Assembly: GCF_905475465.1 (NCBI RefSeq) | Contig: NC_062243.1 | Coordinates: 7,836,267-7,900,266 of the forward strand | Direction of reading: 5' to 3' | Source: Pieris napi | Taxonomy: Eukaryota; Arthropoda; Insecta; Lepidoptera; Pieridae | Length of the DNA stretch: 64,000 nucleotides | In this document: piece by piece, positions 1 to 10,898 of the stretch | How positions within the stretch are numbered: the stretch's first letter is position 1 | Layout: each line of letters starts with the position of its first letter | Made by a program: the position numbers and the translations under genes | Notes under the pieces: model-generated | Told to the model about the DNA's origin: nothing | The model's database searches: none | What the model saw: the letters and a program-made list of their open reading frames with translations, nothing else

Positions 1-1569
1 AAGTAAGAAAAATATCAAAGTTAATAGACCTCTCAGCAGGTCTAGCTTTGACATTATCGCTTTCCCGCGACTCATTATCCAATCACATGCCAGTATTTCG
101 GCGGTAGTCGCCGAGTGCGCGCGCATTGTTTATTTCTAATTTAAATTGTGTACGATAAAAAGTGTATTCTTATTTCGAATTTAGTATTACTAATACCGCT
201 ACTATATTCATGACAGAAGGTTAATTTGGAGTGTGGTGCTGTGTTTAAGTGTTATAGAGAAATTACTATATGAGGTAAAATACAAAATTCTTGTCTTTGC
301 GAAATATATTTGCTACCGTGGTTCAAGGAAAACATAGCCTTCGTTACAACATAGTTTCAATGTAAACTTAAGTGACTGATAATGTGATACACTGTTCTGG
401 TGTACTACGCATATATAGGTAGAGGTTGGATACGTTATTTTTTTCTTTTATTTAGAATGAAAGATTATTTCAACAGTAATATATTAAAAAGGGTTCAGTA
501 TTTTAGGGAAGACAAAGTTACATTCAGACTAATTAATATTGTACTAATATTTGTTAACACAGATAAAATCTAAATATTTACTCAGTTAAAATTATGGTTA
601 GGTCGTATTATACTGAAAATCGTTAATCGTTATCGTTATTTATATAATTAATAATCATCAATAATTCTACATCCTCATTCAGCGATAAAAATTATAACAA
701 CAAAATTATGAATTCCTAGCTTATTCTATATATTTTGCAAAGTTTCATTTTAATTTAAGTGAAACAAGATGATATTATTCATTGCAAAATAATTTACTTT
801 TAATTAAGGATATACCACACAGGTATGCGATTTTCTTATATGAATCACCTTGAACTGGTAAAACGTACTTACCTTTTCACAGAACTTGATTGTTGTATGC
901 TCAGGCCAATTTTGTATAAAATAATAAAGAAATATCGTCAGTCGTGAAACATTATTTCCTCAATGTTAAGGATAAAAATCCATATTTTTTATCGGATTTA
1001 ATTTGATTTTACGAATAATTTATCAAGACTCAACATAATAAATTAGCTGTTATTTGGCAGCATGGGTGTAGGGCATTTGAGTACTTGTTTATCTTTTGTT
1101 ATAAATCATTTGCAAAAACATTCATTTGTTTTTTACAATACAATAGAAAAGAGTTCAACGCGTGAATTCCTTTGAAAAGTAAATAAAAATAATCAAATAA
1201 ACTCTAATTGTTATATAAGTTCAGAAACGTTATAATTATTTTCACTATTGAGCTGAGTTTTTATTGTAGCTTTCGTTATTAGTTTAAATAACGCCGACCC
1301 GTAATGCAACGTATTATAAAAAGTAGTCAACTACATAACGATGTAATGTCAATATTGGTAAAGCATGAGATTGTAACAAATTAAGTAATTATAACATACA
1401 TACATATGTATACACATATATACATACATTATAACATACATACATGTTACATATAGTAATTGTAACATCTTAAATAATAAATAAATAAATAAATTAATTA
1501 TTTAAGATAACTTGGCTTCGGGCATAGACAAACAGGTACTTACATCAATATAATTTTATAAGGAAATCT

Positions 1570-1795
1570 TGTGGCGCTACCGGTTTAGGTCTTGGACTCA
1601 GATTTCTGTATCATTTTTTTTCTAAGCCTGACACACGCCGTCGACTTTTTAGGTCTTAGGTATGCCGGATCCCTGAGGATATTTTCCTTATCCGCGAGTA
1701 TCAAATCCGCACATAGAATGTCCATTGGTTGGAATTGGAATGCCCAGTTGGGGCTCGAAGCCCAGATGAGAGCTATGTCATATTTTCATAGGAAA
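1570..1795 (-). repeat. tRNA-derived SINE copy, reverse orientation
   Basis: On the minus strand this reads as a lepidopteran-type SINE. It has a B-box-like GGCTTCGAGCCC, then ACCAATGGACATTCTATGTG, the segment AAAAAGTCGACGGCGTGTGT, and the 3' end marked by GTAGCGCCAC near 1573. The same landmarks appear in the copies at 13.0, 49.1 and 56.1 kb. The open frame over this copy on the plus strand is a shadow. Confidence 0.7.
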
Positions 1796-2110
1796 CTAGC
1801 TGACTCGGCAAACGTTTTTATTGCCATGTATATTATTTCTAGGAAACATTTTTTTAGTTCAATACAAATAACTATCTTCAATAATAAAAAATAAGGGTTG
1901 ATCGTAGAGGGGTGAAAATCAAAAAAACAAAGAGTTTTGTCGAAAAAATACAAAATTTTTTGGGGTGGACACCCCTTATCACTTAGGGGTTTGAAAGATA
2001 GATAGTAGCCGATTCTCAGACTTTCTGAATATGCATAAACATCGAGACGTTTCGGAGGAGTATGGGAACGAACATTGTGACACGAGAATTTTATATATAA
2101 GTATAGAGAT
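1796..2110 (-). repeat. Non-LTR retroelement 3' fragment
   Basis: This abuts the SINE and begins TAGCTGACTCGGCAAACG. That is the reverse complement of the GCCGGGTC...GCTAGT type of 3' end seen at 48.06 kb and 62.6 kb. The interior has a GGGGTGGACACCCCTTATC palindrome and no coding frame. The element family is inferred from this shared terminal motif. Confidence 0.5.
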
Positions 2111-3418
2111 TATTTAAATAAAGAACAAAACAATAATTTAATAAAGAGCCGTGAAACTTAGGTACGAAATAGGGCACTATTAGTTTAATTTAAGGAAGCA
2201 TAGGGCAGTGAAAGATATTTAAAAACTATTTCCTACTAGTACTCATTCGCGGAAACTTAATATGTAAGTGAGTTTTGTTAAAAAAATCAGGTCGTATACC
2301 GCATTTCTTTAAATAAATCCGAAGTTCGATAACGGGGTGTAAAATAATTCACAGTTGCATCACATTCCAGATTTAATGTGTAAAATAACTTGCTCTGATT
2401 ACACTCGCGCACTTATCGATTTGCTCCACGTGTCACGATTTATTTATAACACGTAATTGTTTTGTGTATTTATTTATGTAATTTTTTGTATGTTCCGAGA
2501 AGTAATAGAAATCGTGATATATTTTCTTTACTCTGAAAGCTGATGATATTATTGGAACAAAGAGTTGATATTTCGTCTTATAATTTTTATTATATTCTAT
2601 TCAATTCATTATATCGAAATATATTGCGCCAGTTTTGCTTTAAAGATTCGTTGTTAAATAATTTCAGGGTTAAGACTGAGTGTCTAAAAATCTATCGGAG
2701 ATAAATACTACTCACACATAAATAAACAATACATAGGTATGTAAGTATGTTTGAAATCAGTTAATAACTGCAGATCAAACACGAGGTTTTTATTATAATA
2801 ATAATAACATTTTATTGACATCACAATAACACAAAACAAGAGGAAAATAAAATGAAATAAAGGAAGACAAACGTGTCAACGCTTTTGTAACCTTTGACAT
2901 AATATTTAAGAAACATCAATTCGACACGCTTGAGTACCACAATGATAAATAGTTTTTAATTGCACTTATGTAAAGTTATAGCGATTGTGAGAATGTTTAG
3001 CATTGAGTAAAACACGAAACACACTATGTAGGTCGTGGAATGTCGTTTTTACTGTCTCTGTTAGAAGTTTTCTTTGAATGTTTTGGTCGATGTTGATTAT
3101 TTTCGGACTACATATTATTTGTAGCTAAGTTATAGTAGTATTTTTTCATTATAAATGGTATGGTAACCAAAAGGAAATTTTAATAGGTACATTAAATTTT
3201 AGAATCAAATCTAAAATGGAATGGCGCGTGGCGTAGATCGTATTCATAAATATATTGATCATACCTGTTCTTTGATAAAGCACCTAATTATAATATAGTT
3301 TAAATAATTTAAAGTCGAAGAATAGGTCTATTGAAATCTGTGAACCTACCTATAATTTAAAAATATCAAGGACTCTGAAATTTAATTATTATTGCTAATA
3401 TACAGTATTTACAATTTT

Positions 3419-3520
3419 CTTAACCTACAAAGTAATAATAAAAATAATAAAAAGAAAATCAAAACTAATTTAAAAAGTTTGGTCCCTGTGACCTTTAACG
3501 CTGGCAGCATTGCTAATTAA
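3419..3520. repeat. Interspersed repeat, homologous to 43.13-43.24 kb
   Basis: The string AACCTACAAAGTAATAATAA is followed by AAACTAATTTAAAAAGTTTGGTCCCTGTG. It recurs with small differences near 43,134-43,240, on the same strand and in the same order, including the GGTYCCTGTG(A/G)C block. It is probably a retroelement tail. No coding sequence is visible. Confidence 0.5.
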
Positions 3521-5084
3521 CGTAAATTATAAAGTAATAATAATAAATATTTATGTGCAGCGTCTGTTTTTAAACGTAATTCACCTTGAATCAAAACATC
3601 TTATTTAAACTATTATTTAATAACTCATACATCGTATTAAGGATGACGCATTAATTTTATTGTAATGCGTCATAAGATTGATATGTCTGTCTAAAATACA
3701 TTGGAAAGATATTTCTAGTTTTCATACGATTTATCGGCAAATAAAATAGTTGTTAAAGCGTTTTGTAACCCTCTTTTCTAGAACATTTGTATGATTTTGC
3801 TTCATAGCATGAGCCTGAAGTTTCTAGTAGCCCTGTAAGTTGTGTGAGGGATGTGCCTATTAAAAAACGTGTTTGAAACTGGTTAATCATAAATAGCGGG
3901 TATATGTAATGTGCCGTATGTGCTTATCGCTGTATATACCAGCATGCCACTATCTCATACCTATTATGTATTACGTTTTCTAATTTGCCGGTATCTGTAA
4001 AGCATTGTTTAATTTCTGCACCCACCTGCATCTTATTAGAATTATTAATTCACTTAACATATTTTCAAGTGTATGCTTGCAATTTTGTTTATTACTTATT
4101 AAGAATATTTTAAAAAGTTTTTTTGTAAAGCTTGATTTGCTTTAAACCATTTACTCGCAAATATCCATCATAGATATATATACGAAAGCAATGTAACCAT
4201 ATATATATATATATAGTTTCTTTTTAAAAATATAAAGATATATATAAACTATGTACTTAGTGGAAAAAAGGATTATTCCTACCACTTACGTTCGACGAAT
4301 AAACGGAACTTTTTATATCTCGAGTTTCATTTAGTGAGTACGACCGTGGTTCAGATAGAGCCATTATACGCTTATTAAATAAAATAAATGTTACATATCT
4401 ACTAAATGAACTACACGTTTTTGAAGATAAATCCGTTGGTTAACAGGCCTCAAATGTTATTTCAAAAGGCCTACCCAGGAATTTAATGTAAATTAAGTAC
4501 TTTATTTATCTTACACTTGGTATTCATGAGTGACTCGAAACCTGTGATATCGTGACCTAACGTAACCAGATTAAAAAAATAGAAACAAGAACTGTTACCT
4601 AAGTGGCCGCTTCCGTGTGTTGCGTTCAGAATAATCAATTTGCTAAATACTGATCTTAATCTTTGTTTTTTTTAATAAAATGCATTTAATAATTAATCAT
4701 TTGCACAATATCAGTTCAGTTTCTATAAATTTGACAAAACATTGGGGGAGTAAAATTAATTATCATGAGACACGTAGAATGTTTGTTTTACGCATAATCT
4801 CGCCAAGTTACCGATAATTATAACTACTTTATATAAAAAAAAGTAATTTTCCAGTTCTGCCCCACTATCCCTTTCCATCTTCCCAAGTTTCTCCACGCTC
4901 CTTGTTATCGAGCAATAAAGCTCAAGTAGCTCTTGGATAATTGGTTCTTCACTCCTGTGTCTCTTTGACAAAATAAAATTCATAATTGAGACTTTTATTT
5001 ATTACGTATAACGATAACAGTGATAGTGAGGTGAAGAACAGGGGCTTCATATGAATGGAACGAACTAAAATCTGCCTCTTGATG

Positions 5085-5290
5085 TTTCATTTCAAACTCA
5101 AACTCAAAATATCTTTATTCAAGTGGGTAACCAAGTACACTTTTGAATCGTCAAGTTAAATTAATCGTAAATTTACATTTACTACCAGTTCGCAAGTCAA
5201 GGGCGTAGAGCGGGTAAGAAGAACTGGCAAGAAACTTTCCGCCACTCTTTTTAATCGCCAAGTATTGTCATACAAATTGTTTGAACTGGA
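5085..5290 (-). repeat. Lepidopteran non-LTR element 3' region (antisense)
   Basis: The A-rich start CTCAAACTCAAAATATCTTT leads into a segment containing CACTTTTGAATCGTCAAG and then GAAGAACTGGCAAGAAACTT. I recognise this order as a widespread lepidopteran retroelement 3' end in inverse orientation. No intact coding frame is associated with it. Confidence 0.5.
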
Positions 5291-7954
5291 GCAAATCAAT
5301 CCCAAGGATTAGGATCATTTAAGTAGTCCTCAAATTTATAAAAAGGAGTTTACGAGAGAAGCGCCTAAAAGTCCCTTGACCTTAGAGACCCCATTTTTAT
5401 ATTGTAATGCTAAACATGCCGACTCCCTAGACTGCTACAGTCACCAACCAAACAAACCCATCTGCTTTCATATCACGTATCACACCATGTGGGCCCACGG
5501 AAATAACTGTAAAAAATATACATTGCACAGTACCGTTTTTGTAATTAGGATTTAAATCCAGGTTAATTTTGTCAAGTTATGACGCTACCAACTTTAATGG
5601 AAAGAAACCTTTAATGCTTTGTTGAAATTTACTATGTATCTACTCCGACATGCCGGTTATACATCTTTTTTGGATTTAAAATAATAGTCGTAGTAGTATC
5701 TATACTTAACTTAATTATAGATAAAAAAAAGAAAGTATTTCATAATTTAATCTTATTTTTTTTATTTTGAAAAGCAAAAGTGGGAACAAATTCTCTAAGA
5801 GGTGATGTGTGGTTTGACGGGGCACGCAGACCCCAAACCTGTTTATTTGCCTTTTACATGTTTATTATCTTCATCATCATTGTTCAACTCGTCTATATAC
5901 TGTAAAGAATAACCTTTTGCAGTTCATATGAATGCGCAACCGTCTTAGACCGGCACGGCTACCAACCGGCTTCCCTCATAAAGAAGGTCCCCGACTATTA
6001 CTGTGGATCGCACAGTATATATACTTAAGAATCGGAAAAACTTTGTTAGCGCGTTTTAGAAATACGATCTTCATAGTAAACGGATTTCACTTTTTCGTTT
6101 TTTTAATTTATAATATGTGTATCTTAAGTATCAAAGATCAAGAATTTATATTTTTTATATATATATCACTCTTAAATAAATTGTTATTCGTTATTTTCGG
6201 TGTGTGACGTCACGATACTACATTCGAAGCGCCGAGGGTTTACAAGTTCAACTTTCCTGTAACAGATGTCGCTAGACAGTTCAGTGCTATTTAATACAAT
6301 TATTATATTTTGATCACATTTATTTTATTTAGATTAATACACAGTCTATTAAAAAAACTCTTGCGACTCAGTGATACTGTAAATAATGTAGTAATTTATA
6401 CCAATGATATCTACAATAAATGTAAACTATATAAATTATATTGCAATAAATCATTTGATCTTGACATTTCCTAGCATCGAAAAGGAAGTAGGTAGTAACG
6501 AGAAAGTTAGCGATTTGTCTTGTATTTTGTGAGGCTTTTACTCTCATTGTCTTGGCAATTAATTGACGAGTATTTCTTTACGGAACAAATGTATTGAATA
6601 CTAAGAGAATGGAGTAGTCAGTAGAAAATTAATTCGTTAAAAAGGCACTTTTTAGAAGTTTATATTAGTTTAGTTTAAAAGATTAGGTACACTGATTATA
6701 TCAAATGCCTATTACCCTATATATAGTCATATACTTACTGGGACTTAGTGTAGTTTTCAAACCAAAATGCGTTTATGTTAATAATTTGCCTACGTCCATT
6801 AGGCTGTAAATTTTAATTTGATTTATTAAAATTATAATTACTTATTTTTATATTAAAAATCAAATGGTAGTGTTATATTTACGTATTTATTTTGAAAGAA
6901 AAAGAAGAAAGTGGGTTTATGTCACAGTTTTGTCAAAAACTACTACTTAAAAAAAAAAAAATTTTATCTGCGATTGGAGCCACTTCCAATTAACATTGAC
7001 CTACTTGCTTCAAGCTATATTAGCGTATTAATACAATTATACGCTTAATATATAATAGGTATTTAAGAATAACTAAGGCAAAGTCATAAGGTAAAACAAC
7101 TTTTAATTGATAGATACCAAGAGTAAATTAAGTTTCATTAAAAATTGTAGTCGATATTTAATCGACAAAATCTGCTATTTAATTAATTAATTTCTACTAT
7201 GAATTTGCGTGTTGTTCCCACGAGAATGTAAATGCGCGCTCCTATTTCACCACGCCTCCTGTTGATAGAGGACAAATATATGATTTTATTTGTTTTATTA
7301 TTATTTATTACTTAAGATGTCATGTGGAACATGGTATAATGGTTGCAGCTCCTTACAAACAATAGTATTATGAATAATAGATTTTTATACCATATTATAA
7401 AAATTCTTACCAATAGAGGGCGCTATATTAACTAATTGAGCAATATTAGTTCGTCGTCCTTAGAAAGAAAAGCTATAAAATAAATTTAAAAAAAAAATTA
7501 TAAAAAAATTTAAAGGTATTTTTAACATAAAGACCATTATAGTTGTTAATTAAAGTCATACAATTCATGCGTACAAACTTTACAGTTAATCTCAATGTGT
7601 TAATTTACTCACATTAAACAACTGTTAATATTTAAATAGGTACACATAATTAAGCAAACCAAACTGTTGTAAAAAGTAATTATTTTATTTGCATACATTC
7701 TACAGCATTGTGTCTAAAGTGATTATCATGCGTGGTTCCCATGCGAACATAAAAAAATTGTATACGATTTTCTCAGGATGTCGTTGATAACTAGGAAGAA
7801 GTTAAATTATGCGTGGTCATTTCCGTGTTACTAAAAACTAAAAACGCCATAAGCTTGAGATGTAAAAATATTATGTTTACCCAACTTATATTCTAGACAA
7901 TTTGGCGCCAAACGGCTTTTTTCTCTTTTTGTCCGTTCTCGAGTGATGCTAAGT

Positions 7955-8035
7955 AATCGCCGCGTTGCAACTAATGCTCACAATGCCAAAGCGCTTGCAA
8001 GTGCGTTGCCGGCCTATTCACTAAGTTCATTGCGA
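7955..8035 (-). repeat. LINE 3' fragment (short)
   Basis: Contains GCAAGTGCGTTGCCGGCCT, the reverse complement of the LINE tail seen more fully at 38.3 kb (plus) and 47.3 kb (minus). Only the end survives. Confidence 0.5.
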
Positions 8036-8488
8036 ATTTATATTCGGTGAATGGTAAAAATCTTACCAAATTTTCTCCTCTACATAACCTAAGACTAATA
8101 TGAATGGAGACATCTATTCCATTCATTTTTCATTTTCCACGTTTTTAATCTTACAGTGAAAACAAAATAGTCGAATGTTCTTCTGTCCAGTTAATTTTTA
8201 AACATAATATATAAATCAAAGCTGAGTAATAAATGTAAATAAATAATACCTGCTAGTAAGTTAAGAGTGCGACCCGGAGATCGTAGTTCTGTGCACTACT
8301 GATTTGTCTTTATGGTCAATTAATACTTGTATGTATGGTATGTCTTAGACATAAACACAAGGCGTGAAGAGAATAATATGTGCGCACTGATCACCTACAT
8401 GTAGCATGTCTAAAGAAACATTGTAAATGAAGCAGACGCGTCTATGCACTATACCCTATAAGGGGTTACTGGATATTATAAAAAAAAA

Positions 8489-8930
8489 TGTGCGTGTACT
8501 AGTGTACACACGTTAGAAGTGAAACTTCTTTATGACCTTATTTTTCGAAAAATTATCTATATGCAACTTTACAGAAATTGGTTAAATAAAGTTAAATTAG
8601 ATAAAGTTTAACAAAAGGCTTTTAATATCACAGACTTGAACACAAATAATACAATTATTTCATTTTACCTTATTACCACTAAGATTATTACAGAATTTCA
8701 TAAATTGTAATAGAATTTTTAGTATCATTGTTATCGTTATTATACATTTTTGTTATTAATGGTTTAGCATCTCTTTGAATCAACCCTGGTAGGGACAAGA
8801 AAAAGACGCGCGTAACGGTCAAATGTGACGCGTAACCGAAACATGTGACGCGTAACCGAAAAATGTGACGCGTAACGAAAAAATGTTACACAAAATTTTT
8901 TTTCAACCCCGATAAAGAAGTTTCACTTCA
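8489..8930. mobile_element. Inverted-repeat element, copy A, with 20-bp internal repeats
   Basis: The left end GAAGTGAAACTTCTTTAT (about 8517) is the exact reverse complement of the right end ATAAAGAAGTTTCACTTC (about 8912-8929). This is the mark of a non-autonomous DNA element. Outside the left arm is a GTACTAGTGTACACACG motif shared with copy D. About 8804-8886 holds four tandem units near 20 bp of the form ATGTGACGCGTAACCGAAAA. No transposase is present. Confidence 0.7.
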
Positions 8931-9071
8931 AAAACACAAATAAATAACATCGACTCCACTTATTAGACGCGAGACTATTTGAAATGAACGCACAATTTAG
9001 AATGTTGCGCTCATTTTTTGAGGACGTTTTTTAGACGTTGATTGTGCATCTTGGGTTTTTTGTATATCAAT

Positions 9072-9450
9072 GCCTTATAACTTATTTTTCGAAAAATTAT
9101 CTATATGCAACTTTACAGAAATTGGTTAAATGAAGTTAAATTTGATAAAGTTTAACAAAAGGCTTTTATTATCATAGACATGAATACAAATACAATTATT
9201 TCATTTTACCTTATTGCCACTAAGATTATTACAGAATTTCATAAATTGTAACAGAATTTTTAGTATCATTGTTATAGTTATTATAAATTTTTGTTATTAA
9301 TGGTTTAGAATCTCTGCGAATCAACCGTGGTAGGGACAAGAAAAAGACGCACGTAACGGTCACATGTGACGCGTAACCGAAACATGTGACGCGTAACCGA
9401 AAAATGTTACACTTAATTTTTTTCCAACCCCGATAAAGAAGTTTCACTTC
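9072..9450. mobile_element. Inverted-repeat element, copy B (left end lost)
   Basis: The body from CCTTATAACTTATTTTTCGA to CGATAAAGAAGTTTCACTTC matches copy A, with three 20-bp units instead of four. The left inverted arm is missing and the copy starts inside the element. Its right end lies about 125 bases below the polyadenylation signals of the UQCRB exon. The minus-strand frame across it is part of the repeat, not a host gene. Confidence 0.65.
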
Positions 9451-9575
9451 AAAAACAATAAAAAGTACTATAAGGTTCTAGTTGTGTTTTTTTCTGCAAA
9501 CGACAAAACTTAAAAGGCATGCCTCGTATTAGCTTATTGGCAAACTAATTAAACAACAAAATAATAAATAAGAGT

Positions 9576-9589
9576 TTTATTCATTTATT
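9576..9589 (-). promoter_or_regulatory. Polyadenylation signals for the UQCRB exon
   Basis: On the minus strand, two AATAAA hexamers lie 38 to 51 bases beyond the UQCRB stop codon (plus-strand TTTATT at 9576-9581 and 9584-9589). Their distance fits a short 3'UTR and supports reading the coding block as a terminal exon. Confidence 0.55.
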
Positions 9590-9626
9590 CAAAACCTACA
9601 AAAAATCATGCACTAACACTTTGATT

Positions 9627-9874
9627 TTAATTATTTTTTTCCCAGTTTTCACGTTCTTGCTTTTCCTTTTTAACTTGGTCAACAATTGGTGTTAGATAGA
9701 GTTTGTCCTCTTCAAATTTTGTCCACTCCTCCTTTGGTAAAATTGTTTTAGTAACGGATAATTGGACAGCTCTAACTAAACGATAATTGCGTTCATCAAC
9801 TACATGTTGAGGTAAACGGCGAAGTGCCTCAGTAACTTCTTCAGTTTCGTGAAGGCAATCGTCCCTTAGTAAAC
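9627..9874 (-). CDS. UQCRB: Cytochrome bc1 complex subunit 7 (UQCRB/QCR7), terminal exon
   Basis: On the minus strand, an acceptor (CATAAACAG at the upper boundary) opens an 81-residue frame ending in TAA with no internal stop. It begins GLLRDDCLHETEEV and contains EALRRLPQHVVDERNYR, then QLSVTKTILPKEEWTKFEED, and ends in a charged QERENWEKNN tail. These are hallmarks of the 14-kDa ubiquinone-binding subunit of respiratory complex III in the mitochondrial inner membrane. The exon starts in phase 1 (G|GT). The ~25 N-terminal residues expected from the family were not found upstream within about 5 kb, so the gene is either split by a long intron or this is an orphan exon. It lies between inverted-repeat element copies B and C. 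There is no frame damage, so it could be functional. Family identity is strong; functional status is uncertain. Confidence 0.8.
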
Positions 9875-10013
9875 CTGTTTATGATTAAAAATTTTAATAA
9901 TCTCTATATAAATATCGACTTTTACAGCAAAAAATGGGCAAATTATATATTATGTAAATAATTAGGGATTGCAGGCTTCATATACGTATAAAGAACACAC
10001 CAGAAAATCCTTT

Positions 10014-10147
10014 TAAAAAAAAAGACGCGCGTAACGGTCAAATGTGACGCGTAACCGAAACATGTGACGCGTAACCGAAAAATGTGACGCGTAACGAAAA
10101 AGTGTTACACAAAAATTTTTCCAACCCCGATAAAGAAGTTTCACTTC
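10014..10147. mobile_element. Inverted-repeat element, copy C (right end only)
   Basis: Only the tandem-unit block (four units of ATGTGACGCGTAACCGAAAC type) and the right arm GATAAAGAAGTTTCACTTC survive. It directly abuts the left end of copy D, giving a head-to-tail arrangement. Confidence 0.65.
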
Positions 10148-10154
10148 AAAAAAA

Positions 10155-10732
10155 TGTGTGCGTGTACTAGGTGTACACACGTAAGAAGTGAAACTTCTTT
10201 ATGACCTTATTTTTGGAAAAATGATCTACTATAATTTGCAACTTTACAGAAATTCGTTAAATAAAGTTAAATTAGAAAAAGTTTAACAAAAGGCTTTTAT
10301 TATCATAGACATGATAATACAAATATGTACAATTATTTCATTTTAACTTATTACTGTACTACTATGTAGTACTAAGATTATTACAGAATTTCATTAATTG
10401 TAATAGAATTATTAGTATTACTATAATTTTTATCGTTATTATATATTTTTGTTACTAATGGCTTCGAATCTCTTCGGATCAACCGTGGTAGGGATAAGAA
10501 AAAGATGGCGCGTAACCGAAAAATGTGACAAATGTGTGTAAATTTTTTCCAACGCCGATAAAGAAGTTTGACTTCAAAAAGCAACATGGCGCGTAACCTG
10601 CTACAAAATTTCTCCGATACGTCGATAAAGAAGTTTCACTTCAAAAGATGGCGCGTAACGGAAAAATGTGACGCGTAACGAAAAAATGTTACAGTAAATT
10701 TTTTCCAACCCCGATAAAGAAGTTTCACTTCA
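10155..10732. mobile_element. Inverted-repeat element, copy D, with duplicated right ends
   Basis: The left end contains GTGTACACACGTAAGAAG and GAAGTGAAACTTCTTTATG. The right-arm motif ATAAAGAAGTTTCACTTC (first instance with one change) occurs three times, ending near 10574, 10641 and 10732. The 20-bp tandem units are more degenerate here than in copies A to C. The minus-strand frame in this copy resembles the one in copy B, which shows it belongs to the element. Confidence 0.65.
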
Positions 10733-10774
10733 AAAAATACAATTTATTCCAATGACACCCTTTTTTTGTTTCAG

Positions 10775-10898
10775 ATCAGGCAAACGCCATTTAAGCCTTT
10801 TATTCCGTGAAAAGATGTAGGTTGGTTCGAAACTAAAATTACACTGTACCCTTACACCAATAATGATTTTGGATTTTTAAGATTGTATAAACGTCAAA
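10775..10898 (+). promoter_or_regulatory. 5'UTR part of the first coding exon of the four-pass membrane protein gene
   Basis: A pyrimidine tract followed by TTTCAG ends at about 10774. The next 124 bases contain stops in all frames and run into the ATG at 10899. This implies an upstream non-coding first exon joined here. That exon was not identified. Confidence 0.45.

Larger units (their letters stand above)
1..8488. other. Intergenic AT-rich DNA, no supported gene
   Basis: No open frame here has splice sites, codon character or a family motif that I can support. The interval is AT-rich and holds scattered retroelement pieces, listed separately, plus a CATA/TACA-rich microsatellite near 1395-1446 and an AT dinucleotide run near 4199-4215. 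The first 150 bases include a CCAAT-like site near 78 and a GC-rich patch (GCGCGCGC-like, near 117-125). Those could belong to a promoter or first untranslated exon of the plus-strand membrane-protein gene at 10.9 kb, but no donor site could be fixed, so this is only a suggestion. Confidence 0.5.

Noticed and set aside
4756..4983. 75-codon minus-strand frame with a Leu/Glu-rich helix
   Set aside because: No splice sites, homology or neighbouring exons; the second half is low-complexity AT-driven sequence.
5932..6207. 91-codon plus-strand frame starting MRNRLRPARLP
   Set aside because: Only the first 40 codons are GC-rich and the rest is poly-T/A sequence. No family motif, so possibly a repeat fragment.
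9229..10587. Two similar minus-strand frames (about 70 codons each) containing FFLSLPRLIRRDSKPL
   Set aside because: Their similarity comes from both lying in copies of the same element. The 20-bp repeats within them are not a multiple of three, and the frames end at the element boundary.
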